A stretch of 14,047 bases of DNA from JAZUOT01 sp045604805 (GTDB lineage Bacteria; Bacillota; Clostridia; Oscillospirales; Acutalibacteraceae), in assembly GCA_045604805.1 (NCBI GenBank), contig JAZUOT010000051.1:1-14047 (forward strand). Reading direction: 5' to 3'. Shown here one piece after another: positions 1-7,450 of this stretch. A program made the position numbers and the translations under genes. The stretch's first letter is position 1, and every line of letters begins with the position of its first letter. The notes beneath the pieces were generated by a model that was not told the DNA's origin, ran no database searches, and was given only the letters and a program-made list of their open reading frames with translations.

Positions 1-2993
1 CCACCGTTACTATCGTAAGTTAGAGCAAATACATCATAAGTTCCTGCTATCGTTACAGTTACATCCATTGTGTTTTCAGCGTTTACCGCATAATTATAGG
101 TAATGGTTTTATTAGTTGGGTCGTCAGTACCCAGTGATACCCAACCATCTTCACCTATGTTGACTGAAGCTCCATTAAATTCTAAATCACTTACCTTAGT
201 TTTATCACCACCATTCAACAAGCTTACGAAGTCTAATTTATAAGTACCATCCTGTTGTTTAGCTGCTTTTGCAGTCGCTTTCTGAGAAGAGCAGTTGAGA
301 AATGTCAACTGAGTATTCTTACTCACATCCAGGCTTGTTATCCCGGTGGAATAGCAGGAGAGATATTCCAAAGCTGTATTCTTACTCACATCCAGGCTTT
401 TTATCCCGGTGGAATAGCATTCGAGCATTTCCAAAGCATTGCCTGCTGCTGATGGTAAGGTTAATGTTTCTAAATCTAAATTGTCAGAGCAGTCGAGCTC
501 TGTCAAATTAGTATTCTGGCTCAGATCCAGGCTTGTTATCTCGGTGGAAAAGCAGTAGAGCTCTTTCAAAGCTGTATTATTACTCAGATCCAGGCTTTTT
601 ATCCCGGTGGAAGAGCAGCCGAGCTCTGTCAACTGAGTATTCTTACTCACATCCAGGATTGTTATCCCGGTGGAAGAGCAGTCGAGCTCTGTCAAAGCAT
701 TGTCGTCTGCTGATGGTAAGGTTAATGTTTCTAAATCTGAATTGGAATAGCATTCGAGATCTTTCAAAGCTGTATTATTACTCAGATCCAGCTCTTCTAT
801 CCTGGTGGAATAGCAGTAGAGCACTGTCAACTGAGTATTCTTCCTCACATCCAGGATTGTTATCCCGGTGGAAGAGCAGTAGAGCTTTTCCAAAGCATTG
901 CCTGCTGCTGATGGTAAGGTTAATGTTTCTAAATCTGAATTGGAATAGCAGGAGAGCTCTGTCAAATCTTTATTATTCCTCACATCCAGGCTTTTTATCC
1001 CGGTGGAATTGCAGTCGAGATATGTCAAATCTTTATTATTCCTCACATCCAGGATTGTTATCCCGGTGGAATAGCAGTCGAGCACTGTCAACTGAGTATT
1101 CTTACTCACATCCAGGATTGTTATCCCGGTGGAATGGCAGTAGAGCTCTTCCAAAGCATTGCCTGTTGCTGATGGTAAGGTTAATGTTTCTAAATCTAAA
1201 TTGTCAGAGCAGTTGAGATATGTCAACTGAGTATTCGCACTCACATCCAGGCTTTTTATCCCGGTGGAATTGCAGTCGAGATGTGTCAAAGCTGTAAAGT
1301 ACTCTATGCCTTTGAGATCGCTTATATTTTCGTCTGAAACATCTATGTAAGTAACAGCTGCTATTTCTGTATCAGACAAAGCATCATTTTTATAAGTATC
1401 AAACCGTTCCACATATTTTCTGAAAATAGGGTCAGGGAAGTTGTTCTCATTAATAGTAGGCTCCCACTGTGCGTAGAGCACATATGGCTCAAAAGGGGTT
1501 GTTACTGGCATGGTAGAGCCATCAGCGCCATCTGTATATGAAGTTCCAGTTCCATCAGCTTTTGTGTTCCAAGAGGCAAAAGAATAATTCTCTTTCTTAA
1601 AATCTGTTTTACTAGTCTGTATGTCTGCAAAGGAAGTTAAATTTTCAGCTACACCATAGACAAAATCTTGCTCATATGTAACAGGCGGTTCACTGCCATT
1701 GTTTGCGTTGAACTGTACGGTGTAGCTTGTAGCCATCGACACATATGGCTTGGTGGATTTTTCTATATACGTTCCGGTTATGGTAGGGGTGGTGACGCTT
1801 GTAGCAGAAGCTTTATCATTACCCTCAGCGAAAGTTACACCTGATTCGGGAAAGGTTAGGGTTTCACTATTGCCGCCGTTTAAATAAACAGCAGCTTTTG
1901 TGCCGTATACACTCAAATTGCCACCGCTAAAATTGGCTGTTGCCTCATAAGATGCTCCCACATATATCCCATATGAATCTGTTCCACTGGCGTTTATGTT
2001 AACATTTACACCAGTTATGCTTAGTTCTGTAGAAACAGAACCACTATTAGCAAAAATTCCATTACCAGACAATGCTGTTATATTTATATTTCCTTCGCTT
2101 ATTTTCAAGCTGGAGCCACAATTAATCCCGCCGGAAGTACCTTTAATATTCAAAGTACCTTCACCAGATACAATTAAACTTGAGCCACCATAGTCCGACG
2201 TTTCTCCAGAGATACCATATGTACCATTTAAGGTATTAGTAGTACCGTCTTCCAACTTTATGTGCACCTTGTAAACCTGAGTATTTTCAAGAACAATGGG
2301 AGAAGAATTTGTAAGTCGTATGTCTGCTTTATTTAAAACAATATTTGTGGTTCCATTATAGCCAGCTATATCTTTCACGGTTATCCCATACTGTGTGCTG
2401 GTGCCATACACAGGTATATCAGCATCATTCGCAGCCTTGTAGAGCACAGCATCTTCGTCATCCGCTTGCTGGCTTATTTTTAAATTGCTGTAATCCAGCT
2501 CTTCTATCGTTATTGCTCCATTGGCTATGTCTAGGCCATCAGGGGGGAGGTCTGTTGGTTTAGGGTCTGGTATTACTGTTTTTTTGAAAATATTTCTAAT
2601 GCCTTTAAATGTATCGTTTTTCTTTGTCGCATCTACAGATTTTTCCTGAACTTCAGTTGATGAGCTTTTGATTTCTTTGGCACTCTTTTTTTCATCCGAA
2701 CTGCTTGTTGTTTTCTCGTCGGAACTGCTGCTCTTTTCTTCTTTATCTTCAGAGCTGGTTTCACTTTTTTCCTCTTCTTTTTTCGAAGAAGTGCTTTCCG
2801 ATGTTTCTGATTTCTCAGAGGTGCTACTCTTACCCTTGGATACCGTTTCCGAGGCTTTAGCGCTATCATCAGCGCTAGATGCCCCCCCCCCTACCACATA
2901 GCTACCCAGACCATGTATCAAAGGCTCGCTAGAGCTGAATATGAGCAAAAACGATAATACCAATGCAGTTAATTTTAACGCTAATTTATTCAT
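1..2993 (-). CDS. Secreted leucine-rich-repeat surface protein with InlB-type repeat (3' end outside window)
   Basis: Open for 997 codons from an ATG at 2993 to the window edge, with no stop. GGGAG at 3004-3008 lies 10 nt upstream. Residues 1 to about 25 form a signal peptide (MNKLALK then a hydrophobic stretch). Residues 35-37 are Gly-Gly-Gly, encoded by a G10 run. Residues 39-115 are a Ser/Glu/Lys-rich linker. Residues about 200-378 contain Gly/Asn/Thr-rich beta-strand repeats resembling beta-helix carbohydrate-binding proteins of the Cthe_2159 type (tentative). Residues about 425-511 match an InlB B-repeat (VQFNANNG ... YAQWEP). Residues about 552-902 are LRRs with the unit L-x-C-x-S-T-G-I-x-x-L-D-V-S-x-N-T. 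The last visible residues, ALTYDSNGG, look like the start of another InlB repeat. By family this is a cell-surface adhesion or binding protein; the ligand is unknown. The wall anchor, if any, lies outside the window. The gene diverges from the cell-wall operon and is functionally unrelated to it. Confidence 0.9.
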   Translation of the reverse strand, partial: MNKLALKLTALVLSFLLIFSSSEPLIHGLGSYVVGGGASSADDSAKASETVSKGKSSTSEKSETSESTSSKKEEEKSETSSEDKEEKSSSSDEKTTSSSDEKKSAKEIKSSSTEVQEKSVDATKKNDTFKGIRNIFKKTVIPDPKPTDLPPDGLDIANGAITIEELDYSNLKISQQADDEDAVLYKAANDADIPVYGTSTQYGITVKDIAGYNGTTNIVLNKADIRLTNSSPIVLENTQVYKVHIKLEDGTTNTLNGTYGISGETSDYGGSSLIVSGEGTLNIKGTSGGINCGSSLKISEGNINITALSGNGIFANSGSVSTELSITGVNVNINASGTDSYGIYVGASYEATANFSGGNLSVYGTKAAVYLNGGNSETLTFPESGVTFAEGNDKASATSVTTPTITGTYIEKSTKPYVSMATSYTVQFNANNGSEPPVTYEQDFVYGVAENLTSFADIQTSKTDFKKENYSFASWNTKADGTGTSYTDGADGSTMPVTTPFEPYVLYAQWEPTINENNFPDPIFRKYVERFDTYKNDALSDTEIAAVTYIDVSDENISDLKGIEYFTALTHLDCNSTGIKSLDVSANTQLTYLNCSDNLDLETLTLPSATGNALEELYCHSTGITILDVSKNTQLTVLDCYSTGITILDVRNNKDLTYLDCNSTGIKSLDVRNNKDLTELSCYSNSDLETLTLPSAAGNALEKLYCSSTGITILDVRKNTQLTVLYCYSTRIEELDLSNNTALKDLECYSNSDLETLTLPSADDNALTELDCSSTGITILDVSKNTQLTELGCSSTGIKSLDLSNNTALKELYCFSTEITSLDLSQNTNLTELDCSDNLDLETLTLPSAAGNALEMLECYSTGIKSLDVSKNTALEYLSCYSTGITSLDVSKNTQLTFLNCSSQKATAKAAKQQDGTYKLDFVSLLNGGDKTKVSDLEFNGASVNIGEDGWVSLGTDDPTNKTITYNYAVNAENTMDVTVTIAGTYDVFALTYDSNG
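296..1310 (-). repeat. LRR-encoding tandem array, 63-bp units with 72-bp inserts in a 459-bp super-repeat
   Basis: The marker tcccggt (or a one-base variant) recurs at 341, 404, 539, 602, 665, 800, 863, 998, 1061, 1124 and 1259. Steps are always 63 bp (21 aa) or 135 bp (63 + 72). The 72-bp inserts carry gatggtaagg at 451, 712, 910 and 1171 and encode L-E-T-L-T-L-P-S-A. The order in the protein is 1-3-2-3-2 LRR units separated by inserts. Each half-array maps on to the next at exactly 459 bp (341 to 800, 539 to 998, 800 to 1259). All steps are multiples of three, so copy-number change keeps the frame. Confidence 0.93.
2882..2891 (-). repeat. G10 homopolymer inside the surface-protein coding sequence
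   Basis: Ten consecutive C on the plus strand, read as ten G in the gene, at codons 35-38 just after the signal peptide. With ten G the frame runs on through the whole surface protein. With eleven G the next codons would be GGC ATC TAG, an immediate stop. With nine G the reading would enter another frame that closes near 2633. Such tracts are classic slipped-strand phase-variation sites in other bacteria, but homopolymers are also common places for sequencing error. Confidence 0.85.
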
Positions 2994-3020
2994 AAAAAAT
3001 TTACTCCCGTTTTTTAGAAA

Positions 3021-3050
3021 GTTAGACTGTTAGAGAGTTAGACTGTTAGA
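3021..3050. repeat. 14-bp direct repeat of inverted heptamer copies
   Basis: The 14-mer gttagactgttaga occurs at 3021-3034 and again at 3037-3050. Its gttaga core is the reverse complement of the tctaac core of the adjacent heptamer array at 3060-3164. The two can therefore pair as hairpins in several registers, in DNA or in the 5' UTR of the surface-protein mRNA. Confidence 0.8.
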
Positions 3051-3059
3051 ATTTCTATC

Positions 3060-3164
3060 CTCTAACTTCTAACTTCTAACCTCTAACTTCTAACCTCCAA
3101 CCTCCAACCTCCAACCTCCAACCTCCAACCTCTAACCTCTAACCTCTAACCTCTAACCTCTAAC
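3060..3164. repeat. Heptanucleotide tandem array, 15 units
   Basis: Fifteen uninterrupted 7-bp units: ctctaac, ttctaac x2, ctctaac, ttctaac, then ctccaac x5 (3095-3129), then ctctaac x5 (3130-3164). Degenerate copies continue to about 3178. On the minus strand the units read GTTAGAG and GTTGGAG. The central block is therefore a run of GGTTGGA, with GG doublets spaced as in two-tier G-quadruplexes, and it contains repeated GGAGG. The array lies between the predicted promoter (3227-3255) and the start codon (2993) of the surface-protein gene, so it is probably transcribed in that gene's 5' UTR. Confidence 0.93.
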
Positions 3165-3226
3165 CTCTATCTTCCAATTTCGTGCCCTTTCTACAAAATG
3201 TAGCACACATATACTAGATGTCTCCC

Positions 3227-3255
3227 ATTCTACACTAAAATGACAGGTGTGTAAA
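3227..3255 (-). promoter_or_regulatory. Predicted sigma-A promoter of the surface-protein gene
   Basis: On the minus strand TTTACA (3250-3255) is followed after exactly 17 nt by TAGAAT (3227-3232). This is one or two changes from each consensus hexamer. Transcription would start near 3220 and give a leader of about 225 nt that contains the whole heptamer array. Confidence 0.5.
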
Positions 3256-3330
3256 GGTGGGGGTGAGGAGGTGATTTTTAAAGAGGATGGTTTGAATTCA
3301 CTTAATTTCTCATTGAAAAAGGTACGAGCG

Positions 3331-3336
3331 TATAAT
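3331..3336 (+). promoter_or_regulatory. Candidate -10 element of the dcw operon promoter
   Basis: A perfect TATAAT lies 258 nt upstream of rsmH in a gene-free stretch. The only TTGAAA nearby (3313-3318) is 12 nt away, too close for a canonical -35, so the assignment rests on the -10 alone. The predicted leader (about 3343-3593) shows no convincing gene. It has a strong AGGAGG at 3543-3548 with no start codon at normal distance. Confidence 0.35.
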
Positions 3337-3593
3337 ATAATTTTAGATGTGGATGCTGAGAGATTTAGAGCGTTTAGCTGTTGAGCGGAAACAACAAATT
3401 TCTTCTACATATGGTTCAATTTCATGTCTGCCTTTAATGCAGCAACTAATGATAATTCCGTTAAGTATTTTTTACTTGAGGTTTGCTGATAAGAACCTCG
3501 TTTCTAGCAAAATCCATAAAGATACAAATATTTTATATACTTAGGAGGAAACATAGCAGAATTTATTTGTGGGTGGAGCTTGGTGTGTAATAT

Positions 3594-4529
3594 ATGGCTG
3601 AAACTTTAAATTTTAATCACAAACCTGTTCTTTTAGCTGAAACCATAGAACTTCTAAACATAAATTCCTGTGGTACGTATGTAGATGCGACTGCTGGTGG
3701 GGGCGGACATAGCAAAGAGATATTAGAAAAGCTTACTAATGGAAAATTGATATCCATAGATCAGGATCCCGACGCTATAGCAGTTCTTCAAAACAAGTTT
3801 GCATCAAGTAAAAATGTAGAAGTCATCAAGGGAAATTTTTCTCAGATGGACAAGCTGCTAGGTGGTTTGGGTATATGTGATGTCGATGGTATTCTGATGG
3901 ACATAGGTGTATCATCTTTTCAGCTTGATGAAGGAAACAGAGGATTTTCTTATCACAAAGATGCAGCTTTAGATATGCGAATGAGCAAAGAGGGAATCAG
4001 TGCTGCTGATGTTGTGAACACATATTCTGAAACAGAACTTGTAAAATTACTATCTACATACGGTGAAGAAAAATTTGCCTGTAACATAGCAAGGAATATC
4101 GTAAAACATAGACAAACAAAGCCAATTAATACGACTTTAGAGCTCAGTGAGATAGTTAAGGAGTCTTACCCAGCTAAGTTCAAAAAAGATTCACATCCGG
4201 CAAGAAAAACTTTTCAAGCCTTGAGGATCGAAGTCAACGACGAATTAGGTGTTCTAAAAAAGGGAATGGATGCCGCTTTAAGCCTGCTAAACTCTAAAGG
4301 TCGTATAGCGATAATTACTTTTCACTCTTTAGAAGACAGAATAGTAAAAGAAAAGATGAAAGAATGGGCTCAAGCCTGTATCTGCCCACCACAATTTCCT
4401 GTCTGTGTTTGTGGCAATAATTCTAAAGTTAAATTAATAAACAAAAAGCCTCTACAAGCAAGCCAAGAAGAACTTGCTAATAATCAACGAAGCAGAAGCG
4501 CAAAACTTAGAGTTTGCGAAAAAATATGA
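3594..4529 (+). CDS. rsmH: 16S rRNA (cytosine(1402)-N(4))-methyltransferase RsmH (MraW)
   Basis: RsmH transfers a methyl group from S-adenosylmethionine to N4 of C1402 in the ribosomal P site. The 311-aa length is normal for the family. The SAM-binding loop DATAGGGGH begins at Asp31. The family block DIGVSSFQLD begins at Asp103 and is followed by RGFS and LDMRM. PARKTFQALRIEVNDEL, ITFHSLEDRIVK and the C-terminal RSRSAKLR are all present. The ATG at 3594 directly follows an in-frame TAA (3588-3590), so no earlier start is possible. The Shine-Dalgarno is poor (GGTGGAG about 16 nt upstream). This is the first gene of the dcw operon. mraZ, its usual predecessor, is absent from the 600 bp upstream. 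ftsL follows after 20 nt. Confidence 0.97.
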   Translation: MAETLNFNHKPVLLAETIELLNINSCGTYVDATAGGGGHSKEILEKLTNGKLISIDQDPDAIAVLQNKFASSKNVEVIKGNFSQMDKLLGGLGICDVDGILMDIGVSSFQLDEGNRGFSYHKDAALDMRMSKEGISAADVVNTYSETELVKLLSTYGEEKFACNIARNIVKHRQTKPINTTLELSEIVKESYPAKFKKDSHPARKTFQALRIEVNDELGVLKKGMDAALSLLNSKGRIAIITFHSLEDRIVKEKMKEWAQACICPPQFPVCVCGNNSKVKLINKKPLQASQEELANNQRSRSAKLRVCEKI

Positions 4530-4549
4530 CTACATAAGGAATGAGATTT

Positions 4550-5071
4550 ATGGTAAGGAAAAATGATAATATAGCCTATGATTTTTCTTTATTTGACGCC
4601 GAAAAGCAGGAAGAAGAAAGATTGCCGGAAAAAGAAAAAATATCCCGCGACAGAAAAAAAAACAATGTCTTGAAAATCGAAAAGGAACAGCTTTATAAAA
4701 ATCGCAGAAAAAAATACAGCCCCTTACAAATAACAACTGCAATTATTGTAAGTCTAACTGTTCTCACTATTGTAACAATAATGATATCTAGTCAGGTATA
4801 TATCGCCGAACTTACAGAGCAAATCAGTACTACACAAGTTGAGCTTGCAGAAAAACAAAGTGAGTATACCCAGCTATCTATGAGGGTGGAATCTGAATTA
4901 TCCCTGAACCAGGTAAATGATTACGCTACTAATGTTTTAGGAATGGCTCCCACAGAAGATTATCAGATACAGTACATAAATATAGGTGTCGGAGATACTG
5001 GTGAAGTAGTTCACAATAGTGGTTCCTGGTTCAATAATGTAAAAAGTGCTTTGTCTGCTTGGATGTCATAA
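4550..5071 (+). CDS. ftsL: FtsL/DivIC-family cell division protein
   Basis: A small bitopic divisome protein that, by family, forms a complex with DivIC/DivIB-type partners and links the septal synthase FtsW-PBP to the division ring. It has 173 residues from the ATG at 4550. An upstream in-frame ATG at 4541 abuts AAGGA (4536-4540), whereas 4550 sits 9 nt from it, so 4550 is preferred. Residues 1-60 are a long charged cytoplasmic tail. Residues about 61-83 are one membrane helix. Residues about 85-115 are a predicted coiled coil (ELTEQISTTQVELAEKQ). It is followed by YATNVLGM, the typical FtsL end motif. Sequence conservation in this family is low; the call rests on topology, the end motif and its place between rsmH and the PBP gene. 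The 60-residue tail is longer than in the classical short FtsL. Confidence 0.85.
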   Translation: MVRKNDNIAYDFSLFDAEKQEEERLPEKEKISRDRKKNNVLKIEKEQLYKNRRKKYSPLQITTAIIVSLTVLTIVTIMISSQVYIAELTEQISTTQVELAEKQSEYTQLSMRVESELSLNQVNDYATNVLGMAPTEDYQIQYINIGVGDTGEVVHNSGSWFNNVKSALSAWMS

Positions 5072-5182
5072 GATATCAGACTTTAAAATAATATTCATAG
5101 TATGTGTAATTTTTTATTTGTGTGAAAATATTTAGGATCATATGGCTTCATAGCAGGACGGGTTGATTTTTGGAGGCAGGTC

Positions 5183-7411
5183 ATGATAAAGGGCAAAACT
5201 ATTCGGATGTGGAGAAGAACTACCATAGCACTTGTTGCTGTTGTTATGGTGGGTTTTGGGGTTTTAGCTATAAAACTTTTCGACCTGCAAATATTACAAG
5301 GAGAAAATTTACTCAGACTTGCAACAAATCAGCAGCTTAGCGATACAAAAATAAGCCCTACCCGTGGTACTATATACGACTGCAATATGAAGCCTTTGGC
5401 CCAAACCGCTACTGTCTGGAATGTCATACTTGAGCCTGCTTATATAGTAGATAATAATGTTGAACTTTACGCAAATGGTTTAGCGTCTATACTCGGTATG
5501 GATGTTGCTGAAGTTCGAGATAAAATAAATAATAATAGAAACAAACAATACGTTATACTGAAGAAAAAAGTCGAGAATGATGTAAAAGAAAAATTATTAC
5601 AGTTTGAAACAGAAAATAAGCTTAAAAAGGGTATATCTCTAGAACAAACATATAAAAGATATTACCCTTATGGTTCTTTTGCAGCGGCGGTACTGGGCTT
5701 TACCGGTTCTGATAACCAAGGTTTAGCTGGTGTTGAAAATTATTATGATTCCTATCTTTCTGGCACGCAGGGAAGAATGATAAGCGCCAAAAATGCTTTA
5801 GGAACAGATATGCCATATGATTACGAGCAGCTTGTAGGTGCACAAAACGGAGACAATTTAGTTTTATGTATAGACGAAGTTATACAGCATTATCTTGAAA
5901 AATATCTAGAAGAAGGTATACAGGCCCATGCTGTAAAAAACAGAGCAACTGCCATAATGATGGATGTAAATACTGGAGCAGTACTTGGTATGGCGGTCAA
6001 AGGTGATTACGACCCAAATAAATATGGCGAAGTTGCCGATGAAGGAAAACGGGCAGAGATAGCAGCCTTACCAGAAAGCCAAAGACAGGAAGCTACAAAT
6101 GAAGCTCTTCAGCAGCAGGCCAGAAACAAAGCTATAAGTGATACATATTATCCTGGTTCTGTTTTCAAAATGGTTACAGCATCTATGGCACTTCAAACAG
6201 GTGCGTATGATGAAAACAGTTCTTTTTTCTGTTCTGGCTCTATTCAGCCTGTAGACGGTGGTCAAACAATACACTGCCACCTAAGAAGTGGCCACGGCGC
6301 AGAAAATTTTGTTCAGGCTCTGTGCAATTCTTGCAACCCAGCATTTGCAACTATGGGACTTAAAATGGGTACAGAAACTTTCTATCAGTACTATCAGGCC
6401 TTTGGTTTTTCTGAGAAAACAGGTATAGATCTTCCTGGTGAAGCCAGTGATATATTCTTCTCTCAGGATGGCTCAATGTCTACTATGGACTTAGCGGTAG
6501 CTTCTTTCGGACAGAACTTTTCCATAACACCTATACAAATGATAACAGCTGCCTGTGCTGTTGCTAATGGTGGATATATAGTTCAACCTCATGTAGTTGA
6601 TAAGATAATAGATAAAGATGGTGGCATAGTTAAGTCCATTGGTTCTAGTATAAAACGTCAGGCAATATCTGAAGAAACGTCACGCAGGGCTACTGCAATA
6701 TTGCAGCAAAACGCCATATCTGGTTCTGGTAAAAGTGGATATATAGCTGGGTATAGAATTTGTGGCAAAACAGGAACCTCAGAAAAAGTTGCAGATTACT
6801 ACAAAAACGGAGGACAAATGACATATATAGCCTCGTACTGTGGTTTCGCGCCTGCTGATAACCCTAAAGTTGCTTTGCTTGTGTTTTTTGATACCCCAAC
6901 TTCAGGTTCGTACTATGGTGCCTCTGTTGCAGGACCTGCGTTTAAGGATATAATGGAAGAAGTGTTACCTTACTTGGGGGTTGAGAAAAAATATTCCGAT
7001 GAAGAACAAGAATTTGTAGATATCGCTGCACCAAATTTGATAGATAAAAATATCAATGAGGCTAAATCAGAACTTTCTTCAAAGGGACTAACAGCTATTG
7101 TCTACGGTGATGGTAGCACGGTTGTAAATCAAATACCAGAGGCAAGTCAAAAAGTACCTCAAAAAGGCATAGTTGCCTTGTATACAAGTAAAGAAACTTT
7201 ATCTTCAGAAAGAGTAACTGTCCCTGATTTCAAAAACAAATCTATTTCTGAAGTGAATGCTATAGCCCAAAATGCAGGACTAAATGTAAGGGTTTCAGGC
7301 TATAGCGATGCGGTAAGTAGATCACGTTCTCAGGGTATCGCAGAGGGCACTCAGGTGAGCCCTGGGACAATAGTGTCTGTTGACTTCGAAACAAGCGATG
7401 CTGTGATGTGA
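5183..7411 (+). CDS. Class B penicillin-binding protein (SpoVD/FtsI/PBP2x type) with two PASTA domains
   Basis: A DD-transpeptidase that crosslinks septal (or spore cortex) peptidoglycan with its partner FtsW. GGAGG lies about 6 nt before the ATG. Residues about 11-33 are the single membrane anchor. A dimerisation-type domain starts around SPTRGTIYD. The transpeptidase motifs are complete: SVFK with Ser326 as nucleophile, SCN at 383-385, and KTGT starting at Lys529. The conserved FGQNFSITPIQM stretch is also present. Two PASTA domains follow, about residues 616-675 and 677-740. PASTA domains are known to contact muropeptides or the PBP's own catalytic domain. SpoVD of Bacillus has one PASTA and PBP2x/PBP2B have two, so sporulation versus vegetative use cannot be decided here. 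It is the only PBP gene in this cluster. The 111-nt gap upstream shows no convincing promoter. Confidence 0.95.
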   Translation: MIKGKTIRMWRRTTIALVAVVMVGFGVLAIKLFDLQILQGENLLRLATNQQLSDTKISPTRGTIYDCNMKPLAQTATVWNVILEPAYIVDNNVELYANGLASILGMDVAEVRDKINNNRNKQYVILKKKVENDVKEKLLQFETENKLKKGISLEQTYKRYYPYGSFAAAVLGFTGSDNQGLAGVENYYDSYLSGTQGRMISAKNALGTDMPYDYEQLVGAQNGDNLVLCIDEVIQHYLEKYLEEGIQAHAVKNRATAIMMDVNTGAVLGMAVKGDYDPNKYGEVADEGKRAEIAALPESQRQEATNEALQQQARNKAISDTYYPGSVFKMVTASMALQTGAYDENSSFFCSGSIQPVDGGQTIHCHLRSGHGAENFVQALCNSCNPAFATMGLKMGTETFYQYYQAFGFSEKTGIDLPGEASDIFFSQDGSMSTMDLAVASFGQNFSITPIQMITAACAVANGGYIVQPHVVDKIIDKDGGIVKSIGSSIKRQAISEETSRRATAILQQNAISGSGKSGYIAGYRICGKTGTSEKVADYYKNGGQMTYIASYCGFAPADNPKVALLVFFDTPTSGSYYGASVAGPAFKDIMEEVLPYLGVEKKYSDEEQEFVDIAAPNLIDKNINEAKSELSSKGLTAIVYGDGSTVVNQIPEASQKVPQKGIVALYTSKETLSSERVTVPDFKNKSISEVNAIAQNAGLNVRVSGYSDAVSRSRSQGIAEGTQVSPGTIVSVDFETSDAVM

Positions 7412-7450
7412 AAAACTGTTACTTAAGTTGTTTGAAAGGAATTGGAGTTC

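Noticed and set aside
533..1216. Plus-strand reading frame of 227 codons with repeated Ser/Arg/Leu segments
   Set aside because: It is the complement of the LRR array. Its repetitiveness comes from the 63-bp units, and the minus frame has the meaningful LRR protein with signal peptide and ribosome site.
2633..2869. Minus-strand frame of 78 codons, very Lys/Arg rich
   Set aside because: It is a shifted frame of the Ser/Glu/Lys linker of the surface protein. It matters only as the frame entered if the G10 tract loses one base.
3060..3164. CRISPR-like array
   Set aside because: The units are 7 bp and directly adjacent with no spacers, so this is a microsatellite, not CRISPR.
3347..3544. 65-codon plus-strand frame just after the TATAAT
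   Set aside because: The ATG is about 10 nt from the -10 and has no ribosome site, and the translation resembles no family I know. It does not look like mraZ.
5100..5160. Possible internal promoter ahead of the PBP gene (TTGTGT, 17 nt, TATGGC)
   Set aside because: Both hexamers are weak and such matches are expected by chance in A/T-rich DNA.
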